DNA of 12,082 bases from Hydrogenophaga sp. (GCA_030684755.1 JAUXXN010000358.1:1-12082), one strand, 5' to 3'; shown: positions 1 through 7,639, counted from the stretch's first letter. Notes: generated by a model from the sequence alone, not told the origin. Numbers and translations: made by a program.

Positions 1-663
1 GAGGTACCGAGCTTCTGATTCAGTAAGCGCGTCGAAGCCGTGAGCGAATCGCCCGATCCACCAGTTTTCAAGTTCTGTTCCATGTTTCATCCTCAGTTCA
101 CGCAAGCGCTCTGGCGTCAGCGCCAGTTTGGCGGAGTGGGGCTTGCCGGTCAAGGATACCGCCGCAAGCACCCGACCGCCTTGGGACTCGATGTAGCCCT
201 TCAGGTTGGCCAGCGTGCCACCCATGCCGACGAAATCATCGACCAGCACGTAGTCGCAACCAGGTTGAATGGCACCGGAAAACTCAGCTTGGCGCGCCAG
301 ACGCGAAAAGCCATCGGCGCCAGTGTGCGCAACCACATTGGTTTGCAACACGGCTTCGTCTACCGGCCAGCCCAGGGTCTTACTCAACTCATCGGCAAAT
401 ATTTCTGGAATGGCGTTCACGCCTTCACGCTCGTAAGCGTGGGCACTGACCAAGGTAGGCGTGTGCCCACGCAGCAATTCGGCCAAGCGCTGATTTTGCT
501 GCTCGCTCATCGTGTCATTGACCAGTGCGATTGCCGAAGCGCCATCCCCCGACTTGGCCGCTTTGTAGGCATGGTGCTGCTTGACCGCCGACTCAGGCGC
601 ATGAATCAGCACATCCGGAAAAGTGCCCCAGGGTGTGCGGGGCGGTTTGGCAGTGTCTGACAT
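1..663 (-). CDS. phosphoribosyltransferase-fold protein, 3' end outside window
   Basis: The frame is open from an ATG at 663 to the first base of the window (221 codons, no stop), so the C-terminus is missing. The N-terminus reads MSDTAKPPRTPWGTFPDV. Residues 139-150 (VLVDDFVGMGGT) match the type I phosphoribosyltransferase PRPP-binding loop: a hydrophobic strand, two acidic residues (D142, D143), then a Gly/Thr-rich turn. By family knowledge such a loop binds the ribose 5-phosphate of PRPP, but the acceptor base cannot be told. A GGGAG Shine-Dalgarno-like stretch about 10 nt upstream supports the ATG. It is divergent from the Res-like gene at 709 with 45 bp between starts, which suggests shared regulation. 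Two sampled 60-base rows are 58% G+C (35/60 each), whereas sampled rows in the Res-like and ATPase genes reach about 70%, a hint of separate origin. The fold call is solid; a role in nucleotide salvage, regulation or a defence system is open. Confidence 0.8.
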   Translation of the reverse strand, partial: MSDTAKPPRTPWGTFPDVLIHAPESAVKQHHAYKAAKSGDGASAIALVNDTMSEQQNQRLAELLRGHTPTLVSAHAYEREGVNAIPEIFADELSKTLGWPVDEAVLQTNVVAHTGADGFSRLARQAEFSGAIQPGCDYVLVDDFVGMGGTLANLKGYIESQGGRVLAAVSLTGKPHSAKLALTPERLRELRMKHGTELENWWIGRFAHGFDALTESEARYL

Positions 664-708
664 GCAAAACATTCTCCCACGCTATCCCATCTATCCCAAC
701 ACACGGCC
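664..708. promoter_or_regulatory. 45-bp divergent spacer with short repeats
   Basis: This spacer lies between the start codons of two divergent genes, so promoters for both must overlap it or lie inside the opposite coding region. It carries three short repeats ending in CCCA (ends at 679, 689 and 698); the last two share CTATCCCA exactly, spaced 9 nt apart. The repeats may bind a regulator of both genes. I see no convincing -35/-10 pair and no Shine-Dalgarno sequence for the plus-strand gene. Function is inferred. Confidence 0.35.
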
Positions 709-3672
709 ATGAACCTAAAACTGACCAACGATCAACTCGCCCTCTCCACCAGCCTCACCGCCAAAACGAATGCGCTGTGCCTGGGGCTGGAAAGTGGCGC
801 AGCCGACCTGCTGGAGCTGGTAACACCCACCACCGCAGAGCTGCTGGGCTGGTGGTTCGGTGAAGACATGGTGGCCGCACGGGGTGGCCTGAATTTCCAC
901 ACCGGGCAGCGGCAGGCGATTTTGAACGCCATCGTGGCACACGAGGTGCTGGGCGCCGGGCAGGCCCACTGGGGCCTGCTGGACTTGTACAAGGCCGCCG
1001 CGCCCGACGCACTGCTGGCTGGCAACCGCATGGCCGAGGTGTCTGCCGCCAAACACAGCCACCCCAAATACTGCTTCAAGATGGCGACCGGCACCGGCAA
1101 AACCTGGGTGTTGCAGGCGCTGATGATCTGGCAGTTGCTGAACAAAACGGCGGCGCTGGAGGCGGGTATTGACGACGCCCGCTTTACCCGCCACTTCATG
1201 GTGGTGGCGCCGGGGCTGATTGTTTACGAGCGGCTGCTGGATGCGTTTTGCGGCAAGCTGGTTGAAAACGGCCACGGCGCGCGCGACTTCAGCCGTTCGG
1301 ACGTGGCGCAGTTCGCCGACCTGTTCATTCCCGAGGCCTACCGCGAGCGGGTGTTTGCCTTTGTGCGCGGCAACGTATGCAGCAAAGGCGAGATCGGCCT
1401 GAAGGCCACCGGCAACGGGATGATCGCCATCACCAACTGGCACCTGTTGGCCGAGGGTGAGGTGCTGGACGACACCGACGAAGAGGTCAGCGCACCCGGC
1501 GCACCGCTGCCGCCCGAGCAGGTGGTACACGCGGTGCTGCCGCTGACACCGGGCCGCGCCACCGGCAACGCGCTGGATGTGTTGGACCGGCGCTGGGCGC
1601 GTGGCAACGTGCTGGCCTACCTGACTGAGTTGCCCGAGCTGATGGTGTTCAACGACGAGGCGCACCACATTCATGAGTTCAAGCGCGAAGGTGAAACCAC
1701 CGAGGTGGAATGGCAAAAAAGCCTGAGCCGCATCGCCGAAACCAAAGGGCGTCGCTTTGTGCAGGTGGACTTTTCGGCCACGCCGTACAACGACGTGGGC
1801 ACGGGCAAGAACAAGAAAAAGCTGTACTTCCCGCACATCGTGACCGACTTCGACCTGAAGGCCGCCATGCGCGCCGGGCTGGTGAAGTCGCTGGTGCTGG
1901 ACCGACGCAAGGAGATCGGCGCGCTGCCCCTGGAGTTCATAGCCGAGCGCGACGACAACGGCAACCCGGCGCTGAGCGAGGGCCAGCGCGTGATGCTGCG
2001 TGCGGGCCTGAAAAAGCTGCGCAAGCTGGAGGCCGACTTTGCCGCGCTGGACCCGCAGCGCCACCCGAAGATGCTGGTGGTGTGTGAGGACACCACCGTG
2101 TCGCCACTTGTAGCGCAGTTTCTGCAAGACCAGGAAGGATTGAGCGCCGACGAGGTGATGACCATCGACTCGGGCAAAAAGGCCGAGCTGGGCGAGAAGG
2201 ACTGGGCGCCGGTGCGCGAACGGCTGTTCAGCGTGGACCGGCACGCCACGCCGCGTGTGATCGTCAGCGTGTTGATGCTGCGCGAGGGCTTTGACGTGAA
2301 CAACATCTGCGTCATCGTGCCGCTGCGCTCGTCGCAAGCGCAAATTTTGCTGGAGCAAACCATTGGCCGGGGCTTGCGGCTGATGTGGCGCGATACCGAG
2401 TACAGCGACCTCAAGCGCGAGAACCGCGAGCGCATCAACGCGGGGCAAGAGCCGGGCAGCCTGCTCGACGTGCTGTCCATCGTGGAGCACCCGGCGTTCC
2501 AGTCGTTTTACGACGATCTGATCCGTGATGGCCTGGCAGGCACCACCGGCGACGACATGGACGACAACAGCGCCACGGGCGACGTGATGGCTGCCGAGTT
2601 GTGCGACGGTTTTGAGGCGTTTGACTTGGGCATTCCGTTCATCTTGCAAGAAACCGACGAGCTGCGCGACCACCAGCCGCTGGACGTGGACGCCCTGCCC
2701 GCCTTCACCAGCATGACGGCCGCCGAGCTGACCGGCCTGCTGGGGAAGGGCGACACCTTCATCTCGCAAGACCTGCAGAGCGCCACGCTGTTTGGCGACT
2801 ACCGGGTGGACGGTGCGGTGATGAACGTGGCGGGCTACAACGACTACCTCTCGCGCCTGACACGGCGCATCAGCCAGGCGCTGCACGAACCCCTGCCCAA
2901 AGGCAACAAGATTGCCACCCACCTGGCCAAGCCGTATTTGCAGGTGAACACCGCCGACCTCACGGGCTGGCTGGACGACTACATCTGGACGCGGCTGTTT
3001 GGCGGCACCTTCAATCCGCAAGCAGGTGAAAACTGGCGCGTGTTGCTGTTGCAGCCGGTGGTGGACCACCTCACCAAGGTGTTTGCGATGGCGCTGCTGG
3101 ACTCGGAACAACAACACGTGACCGGACAGATGGAGGTACACCAGCGCCAGCTGTCTGAAGTGCCCCGGCTGATGGTGCGCGAGAGCCATTCGGTGGCGGT
3201 GAGCAAGTGCATTTACACCCGGCTCGGCTGGCCGGCGCGCAACGGCGGGCTGGAGCGTGCCTTCATCCACTGGGCGCAGGCCGATGCGCAGGTGCACGCG
3301 TTCTGCAAGATCAGCGAAAACCGCCACGGCTTTGCGCGGCTGCGCTATGTGAAAGACGACGGACTGCCCGCGTTTTATTCGCCCGACTTTTTGGTGCGCA
3401 CCGAAGGCGCTGTGTATCTGGTGGAAACCAAAGCCCAGCAGCAAGCCATTCACCCCAACGTGCAGCGCAAGCTGAAAGCTGCCGTGGGCTGGTGCGACCG
3501 CATCAACACGCTACCGCCCGAACACCGCAGCGGCCTGCCGTGGCATTACGTGCTGCTGGCCGAAAACGTGGTGCACGAATGGCAGGGCAAGGGCGCTCAC
3601 TTGGCCGAGTTGCTCGACTTTGCCCGGCTGCGCCCCTTGGGCGAGGCTTCGTTGCAGCAGCGGTTGATTTGA
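709..3672 (+). CDS. type III restriction Res-like helicase-nuclease
   Basis: This 987-residue protein has a superfamily 2 helicase core. Visible motifs are Walker A MATGTGKT (125-132), Walker B with DEAH (316-319), motif III SAT (356-358) and motif VI QTIGRGLR (550-557). Near the C-terminus, SPDFLV (891-896) followed by YLVETK (903-908) gives a PD-(D/E)xK nuclease signature: P892, D893, E906, K908. This helicase-then-nuclease order is that of type III restriction Res subunits, which use ATP hydrolysis to communicate along DNA and cut together with a Mod methyltransferase. The length fits that family, and all key residues look intact. No Mod gene is in the window; the divergent neighbour is a phosphoribosyltransferase-fold protein and the downstream gene is convergent. 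The ATG lacks an obvious Shine-Dalgarno sequence. It could instead be a Mod-independent defence or repair nuclease. The domain call is firm, the biological role is not. Confidence 0.88.
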   Translation: MNLKLTNDQLALSTSLTAKTNALCLGLESGAADLLELVTPTTAELLGWWFGEDMVAARGGLNFHTGQRQAILNAIVAHEVLGAGQAHWGLLDLYKAAAPDALLAGNRMAEVSAAKHSHPKYCFKMATGTGKTWVLQALMIWQLLNKTAALEAGIDDARFTRHFMVVAPGLIVYERLLDAFCGKLVENGHGARDFSRSDVAQFADLFIPEAYRERVFAFVRGNVCSKGEIGLKATGNGMIAITNWHLLAEGEVLDDTDEEVSAPGAPLPPEQVVHAVLPLTPGRATGNALDVLDRRWARGNVLAYLTELPELMVFNDEAHHIHEFKREGETTEVEWQKSLSRIAETKGRRFVQVDFSATPYNDVGTGKNKKKLYFPHIVTDFDLKAAMRAGLVKSLVLDRRKEIGALPLEFIAERDDNGNPALSEGQRVMLRAGLKKLRKLEADFAALDPQRHPKMLVVCEDTTVSPLVAQFLQDQEGLSADEVMTIDSGKKAELGEKDWAPVRERLFSVDRHATPRVIVSVLMLREGFDVNNICVIVPLRSSQAQILLEQTIGRGLRLMWRDTEYSDLKRENRERINAGQEPGSLLDVLSIVEHPAFQSFYDDLIRDGLAGTTGDDMDDNSATGDVMAAELCDGFEAFDLGIPFILQETDELRDHQPLDVDALPAFTSMTAAELTGLLGKGDTFISQDLQSATLFGDYRVDGAVMNVAGYNDYLSRLTRRISQALHEPLPKGNKIATHLAKPYLQVNTADLTGWLDDYIWTRLFGGTFNPQAGENWRVLLLQPVVDHLTKVFAMALLDSEQQHVTGQMEVHQRQLSEVPRLMVRESHSVAVSKCIYTRLGWPARNGGLERAFIHWAQADAQVHAFCKISENRHGFARLRYVKDDGLPAFYSPDFLVRTEGAVYLVETKAQQQAIHPNVQRKLKAAVGWCDRINTLPPEHRSGLPWHYVLLAENVVHEWQGKGAHLAELLDFARLRPLGEASLQQRLI

Positions 3673-3686
3673 AGCCCCGCTTCAGC

Positions 3687-3711
3687 CCGGCAGGCGATCA
3701 CCACCTGCCGG
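3687..3711. terminator. inverted repeat between convergent genes, possible bidirectional terminator
   Basis: CCGGCAGG (3687-3694) and CCTGCCGG (3704-3711) form a perfect 8-bp stem with a 9-nt loop in the 43-bp gap between two converging stop codons. The stem starts 5 nt after the stop of the radical SAM gene and 15 nt after that of the Res-like gene. There is no T tract on either strand, so intrinsic termination is likely weak; it may instead protect 3' ends. Confidence 0.45.
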
Positions 3712-3715
3712 TGGC

Positions 3716-4759
3716 TCAACCCACACGCAGCGCGATCACCTTGCGCCCCGGCTTCTCCGCCCGAGCCCGCAACTGCCCACAGCCGCCGTCCACGTCCTGC
3801 CCAGCCGACTGGCGCAGCTTGGTGAGAATGCCGCGCTGGTGCAGGCGGCGGGCTATTGAAATGGCTTTGTCCTCGCTGGGGCGTTTGAACGGCAGTTCGG
3901 GCACGGTGTTGTACGGAATCATGTTCAGAATCGCAAACTTGCCCGTCAGCAGGCGCACGATGCCGTCGAGTTCTTCCTCGGTGTCGTTGATGCCGTCGAG
4001 CAGCGTCCACTGGTATTGAATGGGGTAGTCGGTGGTGCGGGCGTACACCTCGCCCGCCTGCACCAGTTCTTCGGGCGACATGCGCGGTGCGCGTGGCAGC
4101 AGTTGGGCGCGCAGGTCGGCGCGGGTGGTGTGCAGCGAGAGTGCAAGCGCGGGCTTCACGCGACCTTGCGGCAGGGCCTCGAACACGCGCGGGTCGCCCA
4201 CGGTGGAGAACACCAAATTTTTGTGGCCGATGTTGCCCACGGTGCCCAGCAGGTCGATGGCCTCCAACACGTTGTCCAGGTTGTGCGCGGGCTCGCCCAT
4301 GCCCATGAACACCACTTTTTTCACCGGCCGCAGGCTGCGCGCCAGCGCCACCTGGGCCACGATTTCGGCGCTGCCCACCTGGCGGATCAACCCGGTGGTG
4401 CCGGTCATGCAAAACACGCAACCCACCGCGCAGCCAATTTGGGTGGACACGCACACGCCGTCGCGTGGCAGCAGCACGGTTTCGGCCATCTGGCCGTCGG
4501 CCAGCTTCAGCAGCAGGCGGGCCGATCCGTCTTCTCCGGGGTGTTGTGATTCGAGCGTGGCCAGCGCGGCCAGCTCTTGGGCGATGGCGGGCAGCTCGGC
4601 CACCAGCGCAGCGGGCAAAAAGTGTTCGATTTGGCGCCGTCCGCTGGTTTGCGGCAGGGCCTGGCTCCACAGGCGCAGCACGCGCTGTTGGTGGCGGGGG
4701 TTGGCGCCCAGCGCTTGCAAGCGCTGGCGCAGGTGTTCGATGCGCATGGGCGGGGTCAC
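3716..4759 (-). CDS. RlmN/Cfr-family radical SAM RNA methyltransferase
   Basis: This 347-residue protein of the RlmN/Cfr family has the radical SAM cluster CAVGCVFC (C110, C114, C117), which would bind the 4Fe-4S cluster and SAM. C103, seven residues before it, has the spacing of the E. coli RlmN C118 cluster-proximal cysteine. GMGEP is at 153-157, and C327 in DVDGGCGQL matches the methyl-carrier cysteine (C355 in E. coli). The set of residues for C2 methylation of adenosine in 23S rRNA or tRNA is therefore complete. It is shorter than E. coli RlmN (384 residues), with an N-terminal domain that looks unlike it, so it may be a second RlmN-like paralogue with another target. The start is uncertain: GTG at 4759 has GGGA 7 nt upstream, while ATG at 4747 gives MRIEHLRQRLQ, equally natural. 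The family is firm; target and symbol are left open. Confidence 0.88.
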   Translation of the reverse strand: MTPPMRIEHLRQRLQALGANPRHQQRVLRLWSQALPQTSGRRQIEHFLPAALVAELPAIAQELAALATLESQHPGEDGSARLLLKLADGQMAETVLLPRDGVCVSTQIGCAVGCVFCMTGTTGLIRQVGSAEIVAQVALARSLRPVKKVVFMGMGEPAHNLDNVLEAIDLLGTVGNIGHKNLVFSTVGDPRVFEALPQGRVKPALALSLHTTRADLRAQLLPRAPRMSPEELVQAGEVYARTTDYPIQYQWTLLDGINDTEEELDGIVRLLTGKFAILNMIPYNTVPELPFKRPSEDKAISIARRLHQRGILTKLRQSAGQDVDGGCGQLRARAEKPGRKVIALRVG

Positions 4760-4883
4760 GCCACAGTCCCAGCGCGTTCGGGCGGCCAGGTGTTGGGCAG
4801 GTCAAGGCCCTGGTAACGGAGTGGGCGCATAAGGGGAACGCGTCTGTGAAGGAAGAACCCCGGGCGGTGACCGTGGGCAAAGG

Positions 4884-4920
4884 GCGTCAGCCTGGCGGCG
4901 AAGAACCGACAGGCTGGCGC
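4884..4920. terminator. 11-bp stem-loop between hydrolase and RlmN-like genes
   Basis: GCGTCAGCCTG (4884-4894) pairs with CAGGCTGGCGC (4910-4920), giving an 11-bp stem with one G-U pair and a 15-nt loop. It lies 51 bp past the hydrolase stop and upstream of the RlmN-like start. On the minus strand it is followed by a C-rich stretch with only three Ts. It could end the hydrolase transcript or act in the RlmN-like leader. Nothing else is recognisable in the 4760-4971 spacer. Confidence 0.4.
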
Positions 4921-4971
4921 GGTATTGTCACTGAAGGCCCCGGCAGAGGCCTGGCTGGAACCAACAGGCGC

Positions 4972-6291
4972 TCAGCGCGGGACCACGCGCGAGGCCAGCG
5001 GCTTGTTCACGTAGTCCGGCACAAAGCGGCAGTCTTTGGCGCTGGCGCCTGCTTGCTGCAGGCAACTGCTGGCAATGCCTGCAGGGGTGGGCTTCTGGCC
5101 TTTTTCTAACCAATTCAGCAAGGCGTTGAACAAGGGCGGGTAGTAGGCGTCGCCCCAGTAGCTGTGATCGGCCGAATCCACAAAGTTCTGCACCAGCCGT
5201 TCGCCGTTGCCAGCTGCCGCCATGCGCTGGCGCAGGGTGTCGCTGCCTTCCACAAACACCGTGGCATCGTGGATGCCGTGTGCGCTGATCACCGGCACCG
5301 CAAAGCGCCCGGCGTGGTCCACATCGGCGGCAAAGCGGGCCACGGCGGCTGGGTCGGGCGTGAAGCGCGGTACCGCCGCGTTCAGCGCTGCATCGTCGGC
5401 CGAGCCCACGTAGCGCACATGGGCGTTGCCAAACGGGCTGACCCCACCGTTTTTGGCCACCACATCGCGCAGCGTGAAGGTGCCCCAGTTCAGGTGGCCC
5501 ACCACCGATCTTTCCGGGATTTTCAGCACGTCCACGATGGTCTTGAGCTTTTGCGCCTGCTGGGGCGTGCGCTGGGCGGCGGGCTTGCGCACGCCCAGGC
5601 ATTCGTCGGCGCGGGCCGCCACCTCGGCGTTCGTCAGTTTGCTGTCGGCAGGCAGGCCCAAGGCCAGTGAATAGGCCGGCTCGTCAGGGCGGGGATGGTT
5701 GTTGCACAGGTGCTGGTAAATGGCGCGCAAGTCCAGCCGGAAGTCGTAGGTGGCAGGCCCAGCCACCACGCCGCTGGTCAGCAATACGCCGTTCCACGAC
5801 TTGGGGTACATCTCGGCCGCACGGCTGGCCACCATGCCGCCCCACGACTGCCCGTGCAGCAGCGTGACACGCGGTTTGGCCACATGGTCGATAAAGTTGC
5901 GGCGCACCCGCTCGGTGTCTTCGGCGGCGGTGGTCACGGCAAAGCCGCCCTGGCGGAACACCGAGCCAGCCCAGGCATGCCCCTCTTTCACCGTGATGGC
6001 CCAGCGCTTGATGTCTTCATCGGCCCGGGTGGTTTTGGGCTCGCCCAGCGAAGGGCCACCGTGTGCATGCACCACCAGCACCCCGCTCCATTTCGCGGGC
6101 ATGACGATGAGGTAGTGCGCCTTGGCCGAGTCTTGCCCACGCAGGCAGCGCGCGCCCTCAGGCACCCCGGCCGGGCAGGCTTGCGCCACGGGGGCCACCT
6201 CGGGCGGAGCCACCGGCCCGCTGGCGCAACCGGCCAGAAGCAACCAAGACGAGCCCAGCAGGGCCAACGGTGTACGGGCAAGAAGGGTCAT
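4972..6291 (-). CDS. alpha/beta-hydrolase lipoprotein
   Basis: From the ATG at 6291 this is a 439-residue protein that starts with a hydrophobic signal ending in the lipobox LAGC, lipid-modified cysteine at residue 22, so it should be membrane-anchored and face the periplasm. The body fits an alpha/beta hydrolase: HGG at 77-79 as a likely oxyanion element, the nucleophile elbow GQSWG with Ser149, Asp342 in HGIHDATVF and His376 in SADHSYWGD, in the normal order Ser-Asp-His. About 190 residues between Ser and Asp suggest a large lid domain. Cysteines at 39/49 and 410/421 may form disulfides, as suits an exported enzyme. TTG at 6297 is in frame and would add two residues; neither start has a clear Shine-Dalgarno sequence. 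It is separated from both neighbours by about 190-210 bp, so it is probably its own transcript. An esterase or peptidase of the S9/tannase-like kind is possible; the substrate cannot be told. Confidence 0.8.
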   Translation of the reverse strand: MTLLARTPLALLGSSWLLLAGCASGPVAPPEVAPVAQACPAGVPEGARCLRGQDSAKAHYLIVMPAKWSGVLVVHAHGGPSLGEPKTTRADEDIKRWAITVKEGHAWAGSVFRQGGFAVTTAAEDTERVRRNFIDHVAKPRVTLLHGQSWGGMVASRAAEMYPKSWNGVLLTSGVVAGPATYDFRLDLRAIYQHLCNNHPRPDEPAYSLALGLPADSKLTNAEVAARADECLGVRKPAAQRTPQQAQKLKTIVDVLKIPERSVVGHLNWGTFTLRDVVAKNGGVSPFGNAHVRYVGSADDAALNAAVPRFTPDPAAVARFAADVDHAGRFAVPVISAHGIHDATVFVEGSDTLRQRMAAAGNGERLVQNFVDSADHSYWGDAYYPPLFNALLNWLEKGQKPTPAGIASSCLQQAGASAKDCRFVPDYVNKPLASRVVPR

Positions 6292-6482
6292 GTTCAATGG
6301 ACTTTGAAAGTTGGGTGGAATGCCTTGGCATCGTCACATGAACAGAGGGCTTGCACCAGAGGGAAACCCCACCCGGTGAATGGTTCGGATTTTCAGAGCC
6401 GCAAGCCGGGCCGGCCGTGACGGGCCTGCAAGCTCTGGGCTGACCGCGCGGTGCAACGCGGCTGTGCGCAGGCGGGCGCGCG

Positions 6483-7133
6483 TCAAACACCCAAATAGCG
6501 CCCGGGCCGGTGGTTCAGCGTGAGGATGGCGCCAATGGCCACCGCGCCCACCACCGACTGCAGCACCCGTTCGGGCGGTACCACGGCCAGCGCCGCCAGC
6601 ACCACCGTGATATCGACCGACATTTGCACATGACCGGCGCGAATGCCCCGGCTTTGCTGAAGCCACTGCGCCACGATGTTCACACCGCCCACGCTGGCGT
6701 GGTGGCGCAGCAGCGCCAGCAGGCCAAAGCCGATGAGAAAGCCGCCCAGCACCGAAGCCACCCAGGGGTTGAGCAGATCAAAGCGCACCACCTGGGGCGC
6801 CACGGCGGTGCACAGCGACACCAGCGACACTGCGCCCAGGCTTTTGACGGTGAATTCCACACCCAGCTGCCGCCACGAGAGCCAGAAAAACGGCAGGCTG
6901 AAACCAAAGAAACACAGCGCCAGACTCCAGCCCGTGGCGTAGCTCACCAGAAACGCCACACCGGCCACACCGCCCGTGAGCAGGCCAGCGTGGGCAAACA
7001 TGGTGAGGCCCAGGGCCACGAAGAGCGAGCCGGCCACCAGCGCATGGCCATCGTCCAGCCAAGAGTGGGAGAGGCGCGACCGTGTGGACGGCGCTGCTGG
7101 GAAAGGCGGGGGCGGTGGTGGGGGTGCGGTCAT
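6483..7133 (-). CDS. YitT-family membrane protein (DUF161)
   Basis: This 216-residue protein is mostly hydrophobic, with about five to six likely membrane segments. It has internally repeated Gly-rich turns, LLTGGVAG and ASVGGVN, placed as in YitT/DUF161 proteins. It lacks the C-terminal soluble DUF2179 domain of Bacillus YitT, as is usual for the short proteobacterial form. Function and substrate of the family are poorly known; transport has been suggested. The ATG at 7133 gives MTAPPPPPPPFP, with seven prolines in a row at residues 4-10, which should make early elongation depend on EF-P. No Shine-Dalgarno sequence is visible. The frame stays open far upstream, but that sequence (Arg/Pro/His-rich) overlaps the DUF1348 gene and looks like shadow coding. 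It starts 38 nt after the DUF1348 stop on the same strand, so it may be the last gene of the cyanate operon. The family call is good. Confidence 0.78.
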   Translation of the reverse strand: MTAPPPPPPPFPAAPSTRSRLSHSWLDDGHALVAGSLFVALGLTMFAHAGLLTGGVAGVAFLVSYATGWSLALCFFGFSLPFFWLSWRQLGVEFTVKSLGAVSLVSLCTAVAPQVVRFDLLNPWVASVLGGFLIGFGLLALLRHHASVGGVNIVAQWLQQSRGIRAGHVQMSVDITVVLAALAVVPPERVLQSVVGAVAIGAILTLNHRPGRYLGV

Positions 7134-7171
7134 GCACACAGACAAGCACAACGCGTGCCCCGCACCGGGCG

Positions 7172-7639
7172 CTACAGCCCCAGTGCCGTCAAACCCGGGT
7201 GCTCGGCCGGGCGCGGGCCGAGCGGCCAGTGAAACAGCCGTTCGCTGGCATGGATGGGCCGGTCGTTGATGCTGGCGTGGCGCTGTTCCATGTAGCCCAG
7301 CGCATTGAACTGCCAGTTTTCGTTGCCATGCGATCGAAACCACTGGCCCGCGTCGTCGTGCCATTCGTAGACGAAGCGCACGGCTATGCGGTGGTCTGCA
7401 AACGCCCACAGCTCTTTGATGAGCCGGTAGTCCAGCTCTCGTGCCCATTTGCGCACCAGAAAAGCGTGCACCTCGGCCCGTCCCACCGGAAACTCCGCGC
7501 GGTTGCGCCAGCGCGTGTCATCGGTGTAGACCTTCACCACACGGTCCGGGTCGCGCGTGTTCCACGCGTCTTCGGCCATACGCACCTTCTGCGCCGCTGT
7601 CTCGGTGGTGAACGGCGGCAGCGGCGGACGGGGTTCCAT
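7172..7639 (-). CDS. DUF1348 / NTF2-like (SnoaL fold) protein
   Basis: This 155-residue protein looks like DUF1348, a small NTF2-like alpha+beta barrel family. It has an N-terminal helix ([20 protein letters not shown]), a Trp/Arg-rich strand region ([15 protein letters not shown]), and a C-terminal stretch with NENWQF and [10 protein letters not shown] typical of the family. The catalytic role is unknown; related folds bind small hydrophobic ligands or act as isomerases and hydratases. The ATG at 7639 shares its A with the TGA of cynS (TGATG), so translation is almost certainly coupled to cyanase. That context points to a role linked to cyanate or its products, by inference only. The same frame is open further upstream inside cynS, but that part has the Arg/His-rich composition of an out-of-frame reading. 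The protein appears complete. Confidence 0.85.
   Translation of the reverse strand: MEPRPPLPPFTTETAAQKVRMAEDAWNTRDPDRVVKVYTDDTRWRNRAEFPVGRAEVHAFLVRKWARELDYRLIKELWAFADHRIAVRFVYEWHDDAGQWFRSHGNENWQFNALGYMEQRHASINDRPIHASERLFHWPLGPRPAEHPGLTALGL

Noticed and set aside
40..660. Plus-strand open frame of 206 codons opposite the phosphoribosyltransferase gene
   Set aside because: The minus strand encodes a clear PRPP-binding loop and has a Shine-Dalgarno sequence; the plus-strand product shows no domain.
715..3453. Long minus-strand open frame (912 codons) antisense to the Res-like gene
   Set aside because: Its translation is His/Gln/Arg/Val-rich with no recognisable domain, while the plus strand carries complete helicase and nuclease motifs. 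In high-GC genes such antisense open frames are common.
3597..4880. Minus-strand open frame of 427 codons overlapping the RlmN-like gene
   Set aside because: It is a different frame of the same strand with Arg/Pro/Ala-rich noise; the true frame holds the CxxxCxxC cluster.
6444..6461. CCGCG/CGCGG inverted repeat after the YitT-type gene
   Set aside because: Only a 5-bp stem with an 8-nt loop in very GC-rich DNA and no T tract; expected by chance.
7134..7448. Upstream extension of the YitT-type frame to 7448
   Set aside because: It would overlap the DUF1348 gene for most of that gene's length and reads as Arg/Pro-rich noise; the ATG at 7133 gives a normal family-length protein.
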